Shown here one piece after another: positions 61,563 to 64,000 of a stretch of DNA of 64,000 bases. A model generated the notes under the pieces. That model was not told the origin of the DNA, made no database searches, and was given only the letters and a program-made list of their open reading frames with translations. The number at the start of each line of letters is the position of its first letter. Position 1 is the first letter of the stretch. The translations under genes and the position numbers were made by a program. The DNA is from Streptomyces himalayensis subsp. himalayensis (lineage in GTDB: Bacteria > Actinomycetota > Actinomycetes > Streptomycetales > Streptomycetaceae), in assembly GCF_013778455.1 (NCBI RefSeq), contig NZ_JACEHE010000004.1:347028-411027 (forward strand), written 5' to 3'.

Positions 61563-62138
61563 ATGACGGATGACACCCGGAGAGACGGAGGCGCGGTAGT
61601 GCCTGACGAAGCGGATCGCTTCACCGCGATGTATGACGATTGCCGGCAGCGGGTGTGGGCCTATGTGGTCAGCCGCGCTGGTCGGCAGGTCGCCGACGAG
61701 GTGGTGAGCGAGACGTTCACCGTGGCCTGGCGCCGGTTCGGCGACGTGCCGGAACCACCGTTGCCGTGGCTGCTCGGCGTTGCGCGGAACGTTCTGCGTG
61801 ACAGCATCCGGGCGGAGGTGAGACGCGAGTCCATGGCGGCTGAGCTGGGCAGCTGGGCCGACGTGGCCGAGTCGGACATCGCCGAGGACGTGTCTGAACG
61901 CCACGCACTGCTCCGGGCGTTGGCCACGCTGCCGGAGGACGACCGTGAGGTCCTCATCCTGGCGGCTTGGCAAGGGCTCGCACCGGCTGATGCAGCCCGT
62001 GTGGTCGGCTGTTCGCCTGTCGCTATGCGGGTCCGGTTGCACCGGGCTCGAAAGCGGCTGGTGCAGGCCGTGGAAGAAGTCCCACCACCTCAGCAGGTAC
62101 CCGCCCGGGTGCGGATCACAGCAGGAGGGGAAGCCTGA
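61563..62138 (+). CDS. ECF-type sigma-70 factor
   Basis: A 191-residue sigma factor with region 2 (FTAMYDDCRQRVWAYVVSRAG, ADEVVSETFTVAWRRF) and region 4 (TLPEDDREVLILAAWQGLAPADAARVVGCSPVAMRVRLHRARKRL, described, about 122-166). It lacks region 1.1 and 3. The hairpin GGGCCG/CGGCCC at 61540-61554 lies just before the start. Its stop overlaps the next gene's ATG (TGATG), so the partner at 62138 is co-translated. Confidence 0.88.
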   Translation: MTDDTRRDGGAVVPDEADRFTAMYDDCRQRVWAYVVSRAGRQVADEVVSETFTVAWRRFGDVPEPPLPWLLGVARNVLRDSIRAEVRRESMAAELGSWADVAESDIAEDVSERHALLRALATLPEDDREVLILAAWQGLAPADAARVVGCSPVAMRVRLHRARKRLVQAVEEVPPPQQVPARVRITAGGEA

Positions 62139-63388
62139 TGAAGGACGATGTTCTGCGGCGGCTGGCCGCCGCGCGCCCCGAACACCTGCAACCCGACCGG
62201 CCGGTCGCGGTGCCGGAAGGAGAGCTGGCGGCGGTGCTGGCGGGGCCGCGGGCGCGCCGGACGCTGCAGCAGAGGATGCGCCGGTTCGTCCGTCCCGCAT
62301 GGGGAATCGGCCTGGTCGGTGTGACGGCTGCCGCGAGTCTTGTGGTGTCCTCCACGGTCAGCGCCCCCGGCGGCGGACCCGGGTCGTCGAACGCCCCAGG
62401 GGGACCGGCCACGACGGTGTCGGGCCGTCAGATCCTGCTCGCCGCCGCGGCCGACGTCGAGAAGCAGGCGAAGGGCTCGGGGGCGTACTGGTATCAGGAG
62501 GAACGCATCGGCTGGCTGCAGAAGGTGCCGGGCGAGGACTACACCATCGACGTACGGCACGACTCCAGGGTCTGGATGGCCGCCGGCGCCAACAAGCGCT
62601 GGTCGCAGGACCTGGACCCGGGGGCGCGTCCAGCCACTTCGGCCGATGAGGCGGCCTGGCGCGCCGCAGGGTCCCCCAAGCAGTGGGATCTGACCGACTA
62701 CGCCCAGGCCAGGCGCGACCTGGCGCGGGAGTGGAAGGAACACGGACGCGACGGCGAACCTCCGGAACCCCAGCCGGAGATCGTGACCTACCAGGGCAGA
62801 GGAGAGATCGAGCACGACGCACCCGGTGGCACGGCGGACAGCGGACGCATGGGAGAGGTCCCGCTCAAGCAGCTGCTCACCCTGCCCACCGACCCGGCCG
62901 AGCTGCGCGACCGGCTGGAGAAGATCGTGGAGGAGGACTACAACGCCCCCAAGAAGGTATTGCACCGCCTCGTCATCGACACGGCCGTTCAGATCGGCAT
63001 CAGCCTGCCGGCCACCCCGGCCCAGCGGGCCGCCGCGTACCGGATCCTCGCCGATGAGCCGGGGGTTCGCCCCATCGGCGAGGTGACGGACCACGCCGGA
63101 CGTGCCGGGTACGCGGTCGCGATGCCCAGCAGGCACGGCGACGGCACCGAAATCCGGCTGATCTTCGACAGGGCAACGGGCATGCCCCTGGGTCAGGAGA
63201 CCGTCGCCACAAGGAACGGCGACGGACTGCGCAAGGGCAGGCTCGTGGCGTACCGGACGATCACGGTGATGAAGTGGACGGATGAGGCACCGCCCTTCGA
63301 CAGCGACTTCACCGCGTCTCCGGACACCGGAGCCACCGGGGTGGATACGGAACTTCCGGTCGAGCCGGCCGAGAAGCCGCACTCCTGA
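62138..63388 (+). CDS. CU044_5270 family protein, membrane partner of the ECF factor
   Basis: A 416-residue protein. A cytoplasmic N-terminus of about 50 residues is followed by one membrane helix (GIGLVGVTAAASLVVSS, about 55-71), a Gly/Pro linker and an extracytoplasmic domain with WYQEERIGW, VPLKQLLTLPTDPAELRDRLE and GTEIRLIFDRATGMPLGQE. This matches the actinobacterial CU044_5270 family seen beside ECF genes. It may act like an anti-sigma factor that senses an outside signal; this is inferred. It overlaps the sigma gene by one base. Confidence 0.83.
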   Translation: MKDDVLRRLAAARPEHLQPDRPVAVPEGELAAVLAGPRARRTLQQRMRRFVRPAWGIGLVGVTAAASLVVSSTVSAPGGGPGSSNAPGGPATTVSGRQILLAAAADVEKQAKGSGAYWYQEERIGWLQKVPGEDYTIDVRHDSRVWMAAGANKRWSQDLDPGARPATSADEAAWRAAGSPKQWDLTDYAQARRDLAREWKEHGRDGEPPEPQPEIVTYQGRGEIEHDAPGGTADSGRMGEVPLKQLLTLPTDPAELRDRLEKIVEEDYNAPKKVLHRLVIDTAVQIGISLPATPAQRAAAYRILADEPGVRPIGEVTDHAGRAGYAVAMPSRHGDGTEIRLIFDRATGMPLGQETVATRNGDGLRKGRLVAYRTITVMKWTDEAPPFDSDFTASPDTGATGVDTELPVEPAEKPHS

Positions 63389-63447
63389 CACCGACCGGGT
63401 AGAGGAGGGCCGTCGCGGCAGGCCACCCGGTGGCTCCGCACGCCCCC

Positions 63448-63481
63448 GGCGGTCACCGAGCCCGAGGCTTCGGTGACCGCC
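63448..63481 (+). terminator. Terminator after the ECF operon
   Basis: GGCGGTCACCGA and TCGGTGACCGCC form a perfect 12-bp stem with a 10-base loop that can pair further. It lies 60 bp after the stop. Confidence 0.75.
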
Positions 63482-63602
63482 ACCCGGCCCCCTGTTCTGA
63501 TGGGCAGCGCGGCCAGGCCGCGCTGCAGCCGCCCGTCGCTGTGGCCCGCTGTGGTGCGGCGGACCGGTCGCGGGCCACAGCGCCGTCCGGCGTCGTCCCT
63601 TC

Positions 63603-63819
63603 GTGGTGGTGCTGACATGCGGCCGACCGCTCGCACTGGGCTCCTGGCTCGCCTCCGCCCCGGCCGTACTGGTCGCCTGGCACCCCGGCCTCGAATCCGG
63701 CCACGCCATCGCCGACGTGGTCTTCAGCGCGGTCAACCCGGGCGGCAAGCTCCCGGCGTCCTTCCCCCGCACCACCGGCCAGATCCCCATCCACTACAAC
63801 CATGAGAACACCGGCCTCC
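63603..63819 (+). pseudogene. GH3 beta-glucosidase fragment, cut off by a MITE-like element
   Basis: This frame reads VVVLTCGRPLALGSW, then APAVLVAWHPGLESGHAIAD, VNPGGKLPASFPRTTGQIP and HYNHENTGLP. These phrases are those of the C-terminal alpha/beta-sandwich and following loop of glycoside hydrolase family 3 enzymes. No catalytic N-terminal barrel is upstream; homology begins near 63600. At 63820 the sequence changes abruptly to a repeat element. Only about 72 residues of a roughly 750-residue enzyme remain, so it is a remnant. Confidence 0.8.
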
Positions 63820-63970
63820 CTAGGCCCTGTCGTCAAACTCCCTCCCCCAGCTACCGCTGGGAGGAGCCCCCAGCCCCGCGGCGCCTGGCACGCTCCCCCA
63901 CTGCCTTAAGGGCGTGGGAGGTGCCCCCAGCGGCGTTGTCGTCGGTCAACGACTCCCCCACTGCCTTAAG
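63820..63970. mobile_element. MITE-like element C, left part
   Basis: Starts CTAGGCCCTGTCGTCAAACT inside the GH3 remnant. It carries the hairpin CTCCCAGC-like palindrome and, at 63893-63929, the 37-bp CCTTAAGG core shared with elements A and B (35 of 37 bases identical to A). A second partial core copy (63953-63970) is broken after CCTTAAG by element B's left end. No right terminal repeat is visible in the window. Confidence 0.65.
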
Positions 63971-64000
63971 AGAGGTGCTCACAAAATGGGAGTCCGATCA
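63971..64000. mobile_element. Left end of a second copy of MITE-like element B
   Basis: The last 30 bases are identical to 20402-20431 (AGAGGTGCTCACAAAATGGG and ten more). The element continues beyond the window. It is inserted in, or joined to, the core of element C. Confidence 0.7.

Overview
The window reads as a stretch of Streptomyces (high-GC actinomycete) chromosome. Third codon positions are strongly G/C-biased. Many genes start with GTG or TTG behind GGAG-type ribosome sites. Actinomycete families recur: DUF5133, DUF1876, DUF6886, the CU044_5270 family, a multidomain SpoIIE phosphatase, a LAXTG sortase substrate and DmdR/IdeR-type iron boxes. There is no rRNA operon, CRISPR array, integrase, phage gene or canonical tRNA.

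Left part (1-13.9 kb). A nitrogen-scavenging run comes first: the tail of an amino-acid permease, L-asparaginase II, aspartate ammonia-lyase and glutaminase, a route from Asn and Gln to fumarate and ammonia. Next are a MITE-like element, a dinucleotide-binding oxidoreductase, a SAM methyltransferase, a HAD phosphatase, a two-gene arginine deiminase module (antiporter plus arcA), a secreted beta-propeller protein and a serine-hydrolase lipoprotein.

Iron locus (13.9-20.4 kb). A one-polypeptide adenylation / carrier / membrane-acyltransferase fusion is divergent from an FbpABC-type ferric iron ABC transporter. Two matches to the DmdR/IdeR iron box lie between them. This is the most interesting system in the window. 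A second MITE-like element ends the locus.

Middle (20.6-48.2 kb). Metabolic and regulatory genes: a MalY/PatB aminotransferase, a LAXTG surface protein, a PhyH dioxygenase with a divergent AraC regulator, two kinase-like genes, a hydroxyacid dehydrogenase, an aldo/keto reductase and a SpoIIE phosphatase. An arsenic cassette follows (arsC, divergent arsR-aquaporin, and a second arsR), then a MarR regulator, an ATP-dependent DNA ligase and a coiled-coil protein. A LacI-controlled operon encodes a PhyH dioxygenase, an SDR and an inositol-dehydrogenase-like protein. After a cysteine-desulfurase-like enzyme comes a membrane-protein gene split by a frameshift in a G7 run.

Right part (48.2-64 kb). 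An SDR, a small YrdB-type membrane protein that may be frameshifted, a PQQ-like propeller, an orphan sugar-binding lipoprotein, a tRNA-like cloverleaf and an LTA-synthase-like sulfatase. Then come a stand-alone AICAR formyltransferase, a beta-lactamase-fold lipoprotein, a quinone reductase with a MerR-type promoter, an overlapping pyruvyl-transferase/FAD-oxidoreductase pair and an ECF sigma factor with its partner. The right edge holds a remnant of a GH3 glycosidase, cut by one MITE-like element that is itself interrupted by the end of another.

Functions come from recognised motifs and family resemblance only. No search could be run.
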